In this document: positions 14,915-24,222 of the stretch, in pieces
Numbering within the stretch: the first letter of the stretch is position 1
How the letters are laid out: the number at the start of each line of letters is the position of its first letter
NCBI GenBank assembly: GCA_001313085.1
Contig: BBFE01000057.1
Coordinates: 1-24,231 of the forward strand
From: Paenibacillus sp. JCM 18996
Lineage (GTDB): Bacteria > Bacillota > Bacilli > Paenibacillales > NBRC-103111
DNA length: 24,231 nucleotides
Direction of reading: 5' to 3'
Program-made: the position numbers and the translations under genes
The notes under the pieces: model-generated
The model's input: the letters and a program-made list of their open reading frames with translations, nothing else
What the model was told of the DNA's origin: nothing
Databases searched by the model: none

Positions 14915-16257
14915 TTAGCACAACTCTTTCTGCACAACTCCCACGATCTGATCCACATAAGTCTGCACTTGATCCTTCTCCGGGCCTTCAGCCATGACGC
15001 GGACCAAAGACTCCGTACCCGAAGGACGAACCAGCACGCGTCCGTTATCTCCGAGTTCGGACTCCACTTTCCGGATTGCAGATTCAATCGCCTCATTGCC
15101 CTTCAGCTTGCTCTTGTCGGCCACTTTGACGTTGACCAGCACCTGAGGATATTTACGCATCAGCTGTTTAAGCTCGTTAAGCTTCTTGCCCGATTCCACC
15201 AATGTATTCATCAGCTGAAGAGCGGATAAAATCCCGTCACCGGTAGTATTATAATCAAGAAAAAATCACATGCCCGGACTGTTCGCCGCCCAAGTTATAG
15301 CCGCCCCTGCGCATTTCCTCCATGACATAGCGGTCGCCCACGGCTGTCTGCTTCGCTTTCAGACCCGCTTTCTCGATCCCCTTGAAAAAAAACCGATGTT
15401 GCTCATTACCGTAGTCACAATCGTACCGTGGTTGAGCTTGCCTGCGCGGTTCATCGCTTCCCCGCAGATGCTGAGGATGAAGTCGCCGTCCACTTCCTCG
15501 CCCAGATGGTCAACCGCGATCAAACGGTCCGCATCCCCGTCAAAAGAAAGCCCCAGATCCGCTCCATGCTTGATCACTTCCCGCTGAAGCACCTCCGGAT
15601 GGGTAGAGCCGCAGTGGTCGTTGATGTTCTTGCCGGTGGGCTCCGCGCCGATCGCAATCACTTCCGCTCCCAGCTCACGGAAAATACGCGGAGCAATTTC
15701 ATATGCGGCTCCGTTAGCGCAGTCGAGCACTACCTTAAATCCGGTGAAAGAACCTTTTACCGTCGTTTTCAAATATTCGGCGAATTTCCACTTCGCTTCC
15801 TCGTCGTCTTCCACAGATCCCAAATCCCCGCCGATCGGCCGAGGCAATTCATCCGATTCAGCGTCCATCAAAGCTTCAATCTCCAACTCGGTGTCATCGG
15901 ACAGCTTAAATCCGTCGGCCCCAAAAAAATTTAATGCCGTTATCTTCTACCGGATTATGGGAAGCGGAGATCATCACCTGCGTCAGCCTTCATTGTTCTG
16001 GTCAAGTAAGCCACTCCCGGAGTGGAGATTATGCCAAGGCGAATTACATGGGCACCGATAGAAAGCAGGCCGGCGATCAGCGCAGCCTCCAGCATACTGC
16101 CCGAAATTCGAGTGTCGCGTCCGATCACAACCTGCGGCGTTTTCACCTGCTTGGTCAATACATAACCGCCGCAGCGTCCGATCTTGAACGCCAGCTCCGG
16201 TGTCAATTCTTTATTTGCAATTCCACGTACGCCATCTGTGCCAAAATATTTCCCCAT
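14915..16257 (-). CDS. glmM: Phosphoglucosamine mutase GlmM, frameshifted as written
   Basis: Converts GlcN-6-P to GlcN-1-P for UDP-GlcNAc; in Bacillota it also binds and down-regulates CdaA. Start [20 protein letters not shown] at 16257 with AAGGGAG; the TTG at 16266 is less likely. The phospho-serine loop [17 protein letters not shown] is restored only when two bases near 15977 are added. Metal loop [17 protein letters not shown], sugar-binding [10 protein letters not shown], and phosphate-binding [16 protein letters not shown] are all present. Further breaks: A15923-15929 (seven to six), A15385-15392 (eight to six), A15260-15265 (six to five). Corrected length is 446 residues. It is the third gene of cdaA-cdaR-glmM, 21 bases after cdaR. 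Every active-site motif is intact once the indels are removed, so real loss of function is unlikely. Confidence 0.94.
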
Positions 16258-16278
16258 ATTGCTCAAGCTCCCTTTTTT

Positions 16279-17529
16279 TTATTGTGTATTTGCCGCAGCG
16301 GGCTTTGCTTTTATCTCTACTTTCGCTTTCAACTGTTCCGGTTCGGCGCTCTTTATAAGAGTAGGCAGGTTCAGCTCAATTGGCAAGTCATGATCTCCCG
16401 GAGGCAGATTGCTTACATTAACAAAAGCCTCTATATTATTCGGGGTCAGCTTGTCCAAATTGGTCGGTGCTCCTTCAACGTTCACAGGTATGGAAGAACT
16501 TGCCGGAGATACCAGCTTCACCGTAAATTCACTGTTCTGACCGACAAATTTGATCGGAACGTTCTCTATCCTCTTCGTGGCTGAGGCTGTGATTTCCACC
16601 TTCACATCCGCTTTGGCCGGCTCGACCTGTATTACCTTGTCCTTGAGCGGAATATCGAGTGAATATTGTTTGGTCTGCGTCTGGTTGGTTAGATTTATCG
16701 CAGGGCCATCATAGAACTCCATTTTGTCTATAATATCCTGCGGCCCATATACGGTCACCGTGTCCACGCTCTGTGTCACAGCGGCAACTGCGTAACCATT
16801 GGGAGGCTGCCCCCCGAGCCCGATTCTTAAAGGAATCGTTTTGAAAGGCTTAGTGATCGGAACCTCCACATCCACCACCGCAGGAGTAATGGCTACATTG
16901 AGCGGATTCCCCTGCTTGTCCACCGCAACCAGCTTCACCTGCCTGCTCACGGGGCTGTTCGCCTTATCGACATTCACTTCCCCTTTCACGCTAATGGAAT
17001 CCTCCATCTGGTGGCTCGGCAGCGTGACATGGACCCGGTTCGGTTTGACTATGGGACTTCCTGCTTTGAGCCCAGCGGACGGGGTCCCTGTCACTTTAAT
17101 GTCGACCGGCACTTCTTTCTTCTGGATCTCCTCCAATACCACCTTCACCGTTCTCGGCGACGTGTCTACGCTGACATCGGACGGAAAACCGACCGGCTTG
17201 AGCGGCAGGTAATATTCCCCTACCCCTAGCCCGTTCAGGTCGACCGTAACTTTATAATTATCGTTTGTTGTAATTTTCTTTAATGAGGATGGCTTTCCCT
17301 TCATATACACGATGACTTCGGACGGCGTGATTGCAACGATCGACAGCTGCGGCGTATTGTTAACCGGCGTCACTTTCACGCTGTGGATCGTTTCGTCCCG
17401 CAAGGTTGGCGAGATCGCACCGTTTCCGGGGAGCGCCTTGTCATTCATGTGTACGAGGGCCCACAGCAAAACCGCCAGCACTAAAGCGACAATTTTCACC
17501 GCGTTGCTGTTTCTGAGCCACTTATCCAT
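16279..17529 (-). CDS. cdaR: CdaR (YbbR-domain) regulator of the diadenylate cyclase
   Basis: Membrane-anchored extracytoplasmic protein that modulates CdaA. It is 416 residues and fully open. An N-terminal MDKWLRNSNAVKIVALVLAV begins a signal anchor (about residues 9-28), with the remainder outside the cell. YbbR repeats occupy about residues 50-390. They are seen as recurring V-x-V-x-G elements with matched tails (VTVYGPQDIIDKMEFYDGPA; AFVNVSNLPPGDHDLPIELN). The C-terminus is KAKPAAANTQ. The ATG overlaps the corrected cdaA stop codon in an eight-base overlap. This 1,251-bp gene contains no A or T run of five or more, and it is the only long gene in the window without a frameshift. Confidence 0.93.
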   Translation of the reverse strand: MDKWLRNSNAVKIVALVLAVLLWALVHMNDKALPGNGAISPTLRDETIHSVKVTPVNNTPQLSIVAITPSEVIVYMKGKPSSLKKITTNDNYKVTVDLNGLGVGEYYLPLKPVGFPSDVSVDTSPRTVKVVLEEIQKKEVPVDIKVTGTPSAGLKAGSPIVKPNRVHVTLPSHQMEDSISVKGEVNVDKANSPVSRQVKLVAVDKQGNPLNVAITPAVVDVEVPITKPFKTIPLRIGLGGQPPNGYAVAAVTQSVDTVTVYGPQDIIDKMEFYDGPAINLTNQTQTKQYSLDIPLKDKVIQVEPAKADVKVEITASATKRIENVPIKFVGQNSEFTVKLVSPASSSIPVNVEGAPTNLDKLTPNNIEAFVNVSNLPPGDHDLPIELNLPTLIKSAEPEQLKAKVEIKAKPAAANTQ

Positions 17530-18339
17530 TGCTGCGCTGCCCCCTTTTCCACAAGGAGCTCTTGGATTTCACGCCTACTTTGGGCTTAAGCTGCTCGAAC
17601 AGCTTGGAAATAAGGATTCCTCCTTAATATCCCTAACAATCTGTCCGTTCATCGCCAGCGAGACTTGTCCGGTCTCTTCTGATATGATAACGCAGACGGA
17701 ATCCGACAGTTCACTGAGCCGATAGCCGCGCGATGCCTGGTCCCCAGCTCCTTGGAAATAAATGGGTTCTCCGACAATGGAAGATAACAGCCTGCAGCCA
17801 TCAGCAAATTTTGCCGGATAATCACCGCCCCGTCATGCAACGGAGTGTTGGGGATAAATATATTGATCAGCAGCTCCGACGAAATCAAGGAGTTCATCTG
17901 CGTTCCCGATTCAATGTACTCACTCAGCCCCGTATTACGTTCAAAAAACAATCAACGCGCCAATTTTTTTCTTTTGGCCAAATAATTGACCGTTTTCATA
18001 ATTTCACCGATTCTCACATTCACTTCCTGATCCTCTTCCGAAGAGGCGCGGGTAAACAGCTTGCCCCTCCCCAGCTGTTCCAGCGCACGCCGAAGCTCAG
18101 GTTGAAAAAATAATGATAATCGCCAACACTCCGAATGTAAACATCTGGTTCATCATCCACTGCAGTGTCCGCAGGTCGAACACATAGCTTAGAGACCACG
18201 CCACCAGGACAACAATAATCCCTTTAAGCAGTTGAATAGCCCGTGTTCCGCGCAGCAGCATGATAAGTTTGTAAATTACGTAGCTCACGATTAAGATGTC
18301 TACAATGTCTTTCAGCTTAAACTCCGTAAAGTAGTCCAT
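17522..18339 (-). CDS. cdaA: Diadenylate cyclase CdaA, frameshifted as written
   Basis: Makes c-di-AMP from two ATP. Start MDYFTEFKLKDIVDILIVSY, then three membrane helices (about residues 10-95, ending FTFGVLAIIIIFQPELRRAL), a short linker and the DAC domain. DAC motifs are NTPLHDGAVIIRQ (DGA) and GTRHRAAIG (RHR). Breaks: A18105-18110 (six to five), T17964-17970 (seven to five), A17943-17948 (six to five), a missing G near 17719, and one missing base near 17620. With all corrected the protein has 271 residues and ends SSLWKRGQRSNG, with TAA overlapping the cdaR start. The cdaA-cdaR-glmM order is the conserved Bacillota arrangement. GGGGAG lies upstream of the ATG. Confidence 0.93.
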
Positions 18340-18437
18340 CCCATCTCCCCAGACCCCGCTTTACCCTAAAAAGGACATATGGTTTTTTTTATGTAATCCT
18401 CTCTATTTCTATTCATAAATGATACCATATTCTCAAC

Positions 18438-18466
18438 AAAAAAACCCTCCTTTTTTGAGGAGGGAC
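18438..18466 (-). terminator. rsiW terminator
   Basis: On the minus strand CCCTCCTC and GGAGGG pair around an A-rich loop, followed by seven T. It ends the sigW-rsiW unit about 100 bases before cdaA. Confidence 0.85.
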
Positions 18467-18497
18467 GTGAAAAATTTCATTGGCGACACCGCCCCGG

Positions 18498-19103
18498 CTA
18501 TTTGGAAATCTGCGTCCAGTACTCGTTAACCTTATACCATAACCACGAAGTGGCTTGATCGATTTTTTTACATAACTGCCCACCTTGGCGGTAGAAGCAA
18601 GATTGGCGCTTCCGCCGATGACGACGAGGTTCCCTTGAATATCGCCTTCTACATCAATGCTGCCGCCCTTAACCGTCAAATTGCCTTCCACCGTACGGCC
18701 CTTGGGCACATACACCGTATCTCCTTTAATGACCACTTGATCCAGATGATCTCCTTTGACCAAGAGCTCCTTATCCTGATTCCACAAAGAAAGATAGCTT
18801 CCCATCATCACAAAGAAAAAACACCGCGGCCACAGATAACGCAGGATGCCTGCGAAGCCTTGTCAACCAGCTGTTCTTCAGCTTAACAGGAGGAAGACTG
18901 AGCATGATCCGGTTAGTTAAATAGTCGGGGGCGTTTACCTGCGGCATTGATTTTGCAAAAACCTCTGCTGTCTCCAGTTGACGGAACACCGCACGACAGC
19001 TTGGGCACTCCAACATATGGCGTTTTAATCGTGCGACCTCCTCTTGAGGCAAATCACCATCCAGGTAGTCATGCATCAAAGGGAGGGCCTCGTTGCAGTT
19101 CAT
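18498..19103 (-). CDS. rsiW: Anti-sigma-W factor RsiW, two apparent frameshifts
   Basis: Single-pass membrane anti-sigma factor that holds SigW until proteolysis. The cytoplasmic zinc anti-sigma domain is MNCNEALPLMHDYLDGDLPQ through LKRHMLECPSCRAVFRQLET (H-x3-C-x2-C). The membrane helix follows at about 90-112 (HPALSVAAVFFFVMMGSYLS after correction). The outer domain has a repeating beta pattern (VYVPKGRTVEGNLTVKGGSI, VEGDIQGNLVVIGGSANLAS) and ends SWLWYKVNEYWTQISK, matching the B. subtilis RsiW plan including its W-x-W-Y-K end. Breaks: A18816-18821 (six to five) and T18563-18569 (seven to five). Corrected length is 200 residues. AAGGAG precedes the ATG. The gene follows sigW on the same transcript. 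Confidence 0.9.
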
Positions 19104-19182
19104 GCCGCCAGCTCCTTCCTAATCCATCTTGATATCGTAACTTACCATACGGATGAAATCCGAAATTGTTTCAACCATTTTT

Positions 19183-19770
19183 TTACGTATCTGCAAAAAA
19201 AACGTTGTCATTTTCCAGTTTCTTGCGCAGAAACTCCCTGCCCCGATGCACTCTTGTTTTTTTACCGTGGTCACGGGCATGTTAAGGATATCGGAGATCT
19301 CCTGAAGCGAGCAGTCCTGCATATATTTGAGGACAACCACCGATTTATATTTCTCCGGCAGTTCTTCAATGGCCCGATGGATCCGCTGCTGCGTTTCCGA
19401 TAAAATCAACTGTTCCTCAGGCGTCTCCTCCTGGCTTGGAATAAGCGAGTAATAATCGTTGCCGTCTCCGTCCGTCATCTCGGCATCCAGAGAGTAGGAA
19501 GGCTTTTTTCTTGCGCAGCCTGTCAATGCACAGATTCGTACCTATACGGTATATCCATGTGGAAAATTTCTGGGTGTCGTCATACCGCTCCATGTTCGTG
19601 TACACTCTCATGAATGTCTCCTGCACGATGTCTTCCGCTTCCTGTGCGTTACCAAGCATCCTGTAGCCCAAATGATAAATTTTGTCTTTATATAAGTTCA
19701 CCAGCTCACCGAACGCTCCGCGATCCCCTTGACTAGCCAATTTTGCGAGCCGCGCATCTACATAATTCAC
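19183..19770 (-). CDS. sigW: ECF sigma factor SigW, frameshifted as written
   Basis: Extracytoplasmic-function sigma factor for envelope stress. Region 2 has KDKIYHLGYRMLGNAQEAED then IVQETFMRVYTNM and FSTWIYRIGTNLCIDRLRKK. Region 4 has ELPEKYKSVVVLKYMQDCSL, then QEISDILNMPVTTVKTRVHR after correction. I chose the GTG at 19770, with GGAGGT upstream, giving MNYVDARLAKLASQGDRGAF; the ATG at 19800 is weaker. Breaks: T19504-19509 (six to five) and T19257-19263 (seven to five). The 3' end depends on A19195-19202. With eight or five the protein ends at 19183 (about 193 residues, normal for SigW). With seven it would read on to 19119. In B. subtilis SigW autoregulates sigW-rsiW. Confidence 0.9.
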
Positions 19771-19822
19771 TGAAATACCTCCACTAACCGTGTCGGACAT
19801 TCTTCTCTATTGAAATATTACT

Positions 19823-19846
19823 GCTTTTTTATGGCATGCGGTTTCA
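19823..19846 (-). promoter_or_regulatory. Weak candidate sigma-W autopromoter
   Basis: TGAAAC (19846-19841 on the minus strand) matches the sigma-W -35. About 16-18 bases on is CAGTA rather than CGTA, with an intervening six-A run that may be over-long. The -10 match is poor, so this is tentative. Confidence 0.3.
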
Positions 19847-19943
19847 AACCTCTATTCGCTCTGCCGGCGTCCCGGCAGCCCATGCCTGCTGCACATTTTC
19901 CCCGGTGAGCACCGCACACGTTACGACTATACTATGCTTCCAC

Positions 19944-19983
19944 AAAAAAAGTCGAGCGAACCCGTGGCCGCTCGACTTTTTTT
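19944..19983 (-). terminator. ppc terminator (bidirectional)
   Basis: GTCGAGCG and CGCTCGAC pair perfectly around a ten-base loop, with seven A on the left and seven T on the right. It closes ppc on the minus strand, nine bases after the stop. Confidence 0.9.
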
Positions 19984-19992
19984 CTTAATGCA

Positions 19993-22797
19993 TCAACCGG
20001 TGTTCCTTAACCCCGCCGCAATTCCGTTGATAGTGAGCAGAACCTCGCGCAGCAGCTCAGGATCGTCCTGGTTTTGCTCGCGCATCGCTCTCAATTCCGT
20101 CAGCAGCTCGACCTGCAGATAGCTGAGCGGATCCACGTAAGGATTACGCAGGCGGATCGATTCTTGAATGACCGGAACGTTATCCAGAATCTCGCTTTGT
20201 CCGGTGATCAGTAATATCAATTCGGAAGTCAGGTTGTACTCCTCTTCAATTAAAGCGAAGATTCGCTCGCCGATGGAGGTGTCTTTTAGCATTTTGCTGT
20301 ATTCCTTGGCGATCAACAGATCGGCTTTAGCCAGTGCCATCTGCAGGCTGTCTATCATCGACCTGAAGAAGGACCATTCGTTATACATCTCCTTCAGCAC
20401 CTGAAGGTGTTCTTCTTTGCCTTGATAGTAGCTTTGGATCGCTGTACCGCGGCGTACCAGGCAGGCAGAAGATAACGGCTTTGCGTCCAGGCGAATACCC
20501 AAGGGATAGCCCGCAAATCCTCGAACCTCTCGCTGTTGTTGCGTTTGGAAGGACGGGAACCGATATTGAGCTCGCCGACCTCAGGAAGCGGGGTGGACTG
20601 TTTGAAGAACACCATAAAATCCTTATCGCGGAAAATCAGGTCCTGGTATTTCGTTTGGGCCTTTTCCGAAATCTCCCGGATAATCTCTCCCCATTTCTGC
20701 TCCCTCTCGTCCGTAACCGGATTCCGCGCCTGCAACGCCGACTGGATGAGGGCCGTTGTCGCCTGTTCCAGGCTGCGGTAAGCAATGCCTTTAAGCGCGT
20801 AGCGTGAGGAAAGAACCTCTCCCTGCTCCGTTATCTTGATTCCCGCGCCAACGGTATCCGCCGGCTGTGACAGAATACTGCGGTTGAGAGGCATGCCTCC
20901 CCGCCCCAGTGATCCTCCGCGGCCATGGAAAAAAAATTTGAGCTTCACGCCATATTTGCTCGCCGCCGCTGTAATTTCCTTGAGCGCCAAACGAAGTTCC
21001 CAGTTCGCTGTAATCACTCCGCCGTCCTTGTTGCTGTCCGAATAACCCAGCATAATTTCCTGCATCATGGTTTCCTTATTCAAGCTGTTCAAATATGCAG
21101 GAATTTCAAAAAAGCCTGGTCATAATGGAGGAAGCCGCATGAAGGTCATCGATGGTCTCGAACAATGGCGCGGCTTGCAGTGTGCAGGTGGCTTTTCCGT
21201 CAGCCTCGATTCTGTACAATCCGGCCTCCTTGCCCAGAACAAGAACTTCCAGCAAGTCACTGCAGTCCCGTGTCATTGAGATCAGGTAGCTCGTGATGCA
21301 CTTTTTGCCCGAACTCCTCTTGTGCTTTTTTTAATCGTGCGGTATACATTGATACATTCCTGAGTAGACTCGGAATAATCCAGGTAGTTGGAAGTGATCG
21401 GTCTTGGGTCATTGAGTATTTTAGTCAAAAGCTCAATTTTTTTCGTCTTCCGAAAGCGCTGCGTAATCTTCAACAATACGCATTGAAGACAAGATCTCGG
21501 TCATTGCCTTCTCATGCGCTCCGCTGTGCTGTCTGACGTCCAATGCCGCCAAATAGAAGCCGAACAGCTCTACCTGCCGAATCAGCTTCAGCACGTGTGT
21601 GTCAGCCATGTAATCGGCATTATGGTTCCTCAGGCTGCGGTCCAGAATATGCAAATCGTGCAGCATCTCCTCAGGCCGGTTATATTTATGGTTCGGAGGA
21701 ATCGATGGATTTCCGGTATTATTGATTTTTTCAAGCATATATGTGAGTTTAATCCGATACGGTTCTTTCTCATTGCGCCATATCTCATCCTGCTTCAAGG
21801 AAAGATCCTTGCGGTCTTCCTGGATGGACTCCAGAAGCTCGTTGCTGACCTTAACGATATTGGAGGAAAAAACTCATATAATTCATGGTTTCCCTCAATG
21901 CAGCAGCGTACTTCTTAAGGGCCAATTCTCTGTGGAGCCCTAAAGTTTCCCAAGTGATTCTCGATGTCACCGAAGGATTGCCGTCCCTGTCGCCGCCGAT
22001 CCATGAACCGAATTTGAGAAAGGTCGGCACATGCCATACCTGCTCAGGGTAGTATTTTGCCAAGCATCTCTCGAGCTCCGCATAGACATCAGGCAATACC
22101 TCAAACAAGGTTTCGTCAAAATAATATAGACCGTTGCGCACCTCATCTATTACGGTAGGCTTTCTGTCCCTTAGTTCATCTGTCTGCCAAAGCGCTTGAA
22201 CCTCACTCCAAAGGTTTTTTTGCGCAGGCGCTCCCTTTCTTTTTTTTCTGTTAACGTCGGGTCGTCCAGCTTCATTACGTCGGCTGCTATGCGCTGATGG
22301 ATCTCCAGTACAACGCGGCGCGTGGCCTCTGTAGGATGGGCTGTCATGACAAGTTCAAGGGAAACTCCTTTGAGAATCTGCTGGACCTCGTCTGCCGGAA
22401 TATCAGCGTGCTTGAGCTCTTGTATGATACTCTCGATGGAACCGGGCTGAATCTGGTCTCCCGAGGCCCTGTCGTAATCTTTCATACGGCGAATCCGGTG
22501 GTTTTGCTCAGCAATGTTCACCAGCTGAAAATATATGGCAAAAGCCGGATCACCTGATGCCGGTTTTCGGAAGCCAATGATTTGATTGTCGTTTTGAATT
22601 CTTCAAAAAAGCTCAGGCACAAAGTGGGCCCGCATATTTTTTGCTCATCTCGCGGATCTTCTCGACCACACCTAGCAGTTCTGTTCCGCCATCCTTCACT
22701 AGAACTTCACCCAGTAAGCTGCCCAAAAAAATCGGACATCCCTGCGCAGCAGATTGTTCGGGGATGGTTTCGCTTCTACAGTAATGCTCTCTGTCAT
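19993..22797 (-). CDS. ppc: Phosphoenolpyruvate carboxylase, heavily frameshifted as written
   Basis: Anaplerotic enzyme converting PEP and bicarbonate to oxaloacetate. Landmarks in order: MTESITVEAKPSPNNLLRRD, ELVMTAHPTEATRRVVLEIH (first catalytic His), KFGSWIGGDRDGNPSVTSRI, FGFYLAALDVRQHSGAHEKA, MLGYSDSNKDGGVITANWEL, the PEP-binding FHGRGGSLGRGGMP, NIGSRPSKR, LRAIPWVFAWTQSR, and C-terminal INGIAAGLRNTG. ATG at 22797 has AAGG at seven to eight bases. Nine run-length breaks: 22725-22731, 22637-22642, 22605-22610, 22215-22221, 21867-21872, 21437-21443, 21326-21332, 21302-21306 and 21108-21113. Two G are missing, near 22546 and 20448. Runs of eight at 22240-22247 and 20929-20936 are in frame and fit as five. 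Corrected length is about 929 residues, normal for ppc. All catalytic motifs are intact. Confidence 0.93.
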
Positions 22798-22991
22798 CTC
22801 TCTCATCCTTTCACCAGCACTATACCCTATAACATAATTACACATTTGCAGCACTATTGAATAGTTTAACACAGTAAAGCCACAGATTGTTAATCTTTTT
22901 TGAAAATGAAGCATACCTTATTATGTTAATTGTCAGAAAAAAATGCATCAGCAAACCAATAAAGCGAGCAGTTAACAGCCAATCCTACAGC
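22798..22991. other. ppc upstream region
   Basis: AT-rich leader between the tRNA terminator and ppc. Several TATA-like hexamers are present, but I cannot choose a promoter with confidence. Confidence 0.35.
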
Positions 22992-23019
22992 AAAAAAAGA
23001 GACCTCTGAGGTCTCTTTT
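22992..23019 (-). terminator. Terminator of the rRNA/tRNA unit
   Basis: On the minus strand AGAGACCTC and GAGGTCTCT form a perfect hairpin followed by seven T, directly after the last tRNA gene. Confidence 0.9.
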
Positions 23020-23023
23020 CCGA

Positions 23024-23097
23024 TGGAGCGGGTGATGGGAATCGAACCCACGCTATTAGCTTGGAAGGCTAAAGTTCTACCATTGAACTACACCCGC
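23024..23097 (-). tRNA. tRNA-Gly (TCC)
   Basis: Anticodon loop CTTCCAA; acceptor GCGGGTG/CACCCGC; T loop GGGTTCGATTCCC. CCA is encoded. Last gene of the cluster before the terminator. Confidence 0.95.
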
Positions 23098-23104
23098 AAT
23101 ATAA

Positions 23105-23181
23105 TGGTCGGGACGACACGATTCGAACATGCGACCCCCTGGTCCCAAACCAGGTGCTCTACCAAGCTGAGCTACGTCCCG
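23105..23181 (-). tRNA. tRNA-Pro (TGG)
   Basis: Anticodon loop TTTGGGA; acceptor CGGGACG/CGTCCCG; CCA encoded. Confidence 0.95.
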
Positions 23182-23199
23182 TTTCATCTTGAAGTATAA

Positions 23200-23276
23200 T
23201 GGCGTGCCCTGAGAGATTCGAACTCCCGGCCTTTTGATTCGTAGTCAAACGCTCTATCCAGCTGAGCTAAGGGCAC
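23200..23276 (-). tRNA. tRNA-Arg (ACG)
   Basis: Anticodon loop CTACGAA, A34 normally edited to inosine; acceptor GTGCCCT/AGGGCAC; CCA encoded. Confidence 0.95.
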
Positions 23277-23282
23277 ACATAA

Positions 23283-23357
23283 TGGAGCGGAAGACGGGAA
23301 TCGAACCCGCGACCCTCGCCTTGGCAAGGCGATGCTCTACCGCTGAGCCACTTCCGC
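23283..23357 (-). tRNA. tRNA-Gly (GCC)
   Basis: Anticodon loop TTGCCAA; acceptor GCGGAAG/CTTCCGC; CCA encoded. Second glycine isoacceptor in the cluster. Confidence 0.95.
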
Positions 23358-23435
23358 AAAATGCTGCTTATTAAATAAGTAAATACTATGATACCATAAA
23401 TCAAGAACTATTTCAATACTGCAACTTCTGTTTCT

Positions 23436-23518
23436 TGGTGCGCGTAGAGGGACTTGAACCCCCACGGTCGCCCGCTAGATCCTAAGTCTAGTGCGTCTGC
23501 CAATTCCGCCATACGCGC
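23436..23518 (-). tRNA. tRNA-Leu (TAG)
   Basis: Class II tRNA with a variable arm (GCGGGCGACCGT region); anticodon loop CTTAGGA; acceptor GCGCGTA/TACGCGC; CCA encoded. Confidence 0.95.
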
Positions 23519-23542
23519 CTGCCTGCCGCAAAAGATAACAGG

Positions 23543-23615
23543 TGAGCCATGAAGGACTCGAACCTTCGACACCCTGATTAAAAGTCAGGTGCTCTACCGA
23601 CTGAGCTAATGGCTC
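23543..23615 (-). tRNA. tRNA-Lys (TTT)
   Basis: Anticodon loop CTTTTAA; acceptor GAGCCAT/ATGGCTC. The 3' end reads ACCT, so CCA is not fully encoded. Confidence 0.95.
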
Positions 23616-23661
23616 ATACCTCTCTACATATATTAGTGCTTCTTTTATGAGAGAAGAATAA

Positions 23662-23733
23662 CTGGGGATCTAGGATTCGAACCTAGGCATGACGGAGTCA
23701 AAGTCCGTTGCCTTACCGCTTGGCTAATCCCCA
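23662..23733 (-). tRNA. tRNA-Gln (TTG)
   Basis: Anticodon loop CTTTGAC; acceptor TGGGGAT/ATCCCCA; CCA not encoded. Confidence 0.95.
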
Positions 23734-23740
23734 TTAAATG

Positions 23741-23813
<73 letters not shown>

Positions 23814-23850
23814 ATATACAAAGTATGTCCACTTCTTAGATGATTTATAA

Positions 23851-23925
23851 TGGTGGAGGCTGACGGGATCGAACCGCCGACCCTCTGCTTGTAAGGCAGA
23901 TGCTCTCCCAGCTGAGCTAAGCTCC
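23851..23925 (-). tRNA. tRNA-Val (TAC) with one base missing in the acceptor stem
   Basis: Anticodon loop CTTACAA; CCA encoded. The 3' strand of the acceptor stem is AGCCTCC, which needs GGAGGCT at the 5' end. The sequence shows GGAGCT followed by TAGCTCAG, so one G of a GG pair is absent and position 5 mispairs. Everything else is canonical. Confidence 0.9.
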
Positions 23926-23984
23926 GCATCATTATGTAAGCTCCCTCTGCTTTCAGGATCGGCGGGAACTTGTTTGTAATAAAA

Positions 23985-24056
23985 TGACCCGTAGGGGATT
24001 CGAACCCCTGTTACCTCCGTGAAAGGGAGGTGTCTTAACCCCTTGACCAACGGGCC
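23985..24056 (-). tRNA. tRNA-Glu (TTC)
   Basis: Anticodon loop CTTTCAC; acceptor GGCCCGT/ACGGGTC with one G-T pair; CCA not encoded. Confidence 0.95.
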
Positions 24057-24067
24057 TTGCAAAAAAA

Positions 24068-24140
24068 AGCTTCCAACCGGAATCGAACCGGTGACCTCAT
24101 CCTTACCATGGATGCACTCTACCTACTGAGCTATGGAAGC
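24068..24140 (-). tRNA. tRNA-Thr (GGT)
   Basis: Anticodon loop ATGGTAA; acceptor GCTTCCA/TGGAAGC; CCA not encoded. Second threonine isoacceptor. Confidence 0.95.
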
Positions 24141-24141
24141 A

Positions 24142-24217
24142 TGGCTCCCCGAACAGGACTCGAACCTGTGACAACTCGATTAACAGTCGAGTGCTCTACC
24201 AACTGAGCTATCAGGGA
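24142..24217 (-). tRNA. tRNA-Asn (GTT)
   Basis: Anticodon loop CTGTTAA; acceptor TCCCTGA/TCGGGGA; CCA encoded. First tRNA of the cluster. Confidence 0.95.
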
Positions 24218-24222
24218 ACAAT

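Noticed and set aside
15934..16584. 216-codon plus-strand frame over glmM/cdaR
   Set aside because: Antisense to the clear GlmM N-terminus and CdaR C-terminus; no ribosome binding site or domain.
19119..19182. Longer SigW C-terminus ending near the rsiW ribosome binding site
   Set aside because: Requires a run of exactly seven T at 19195-19202 and gives a protein about 20 residues longer than usual; the end at 19183 fits the family length.
12482..22797. Programmed ribosomal frameshifting as the cause of the broken genes
   Set aside because: The sites lack consistent slippery heptamers or stimulators, occur many times per gene, need both +1 and +2 base removal, and a tRNA gene is also affected.
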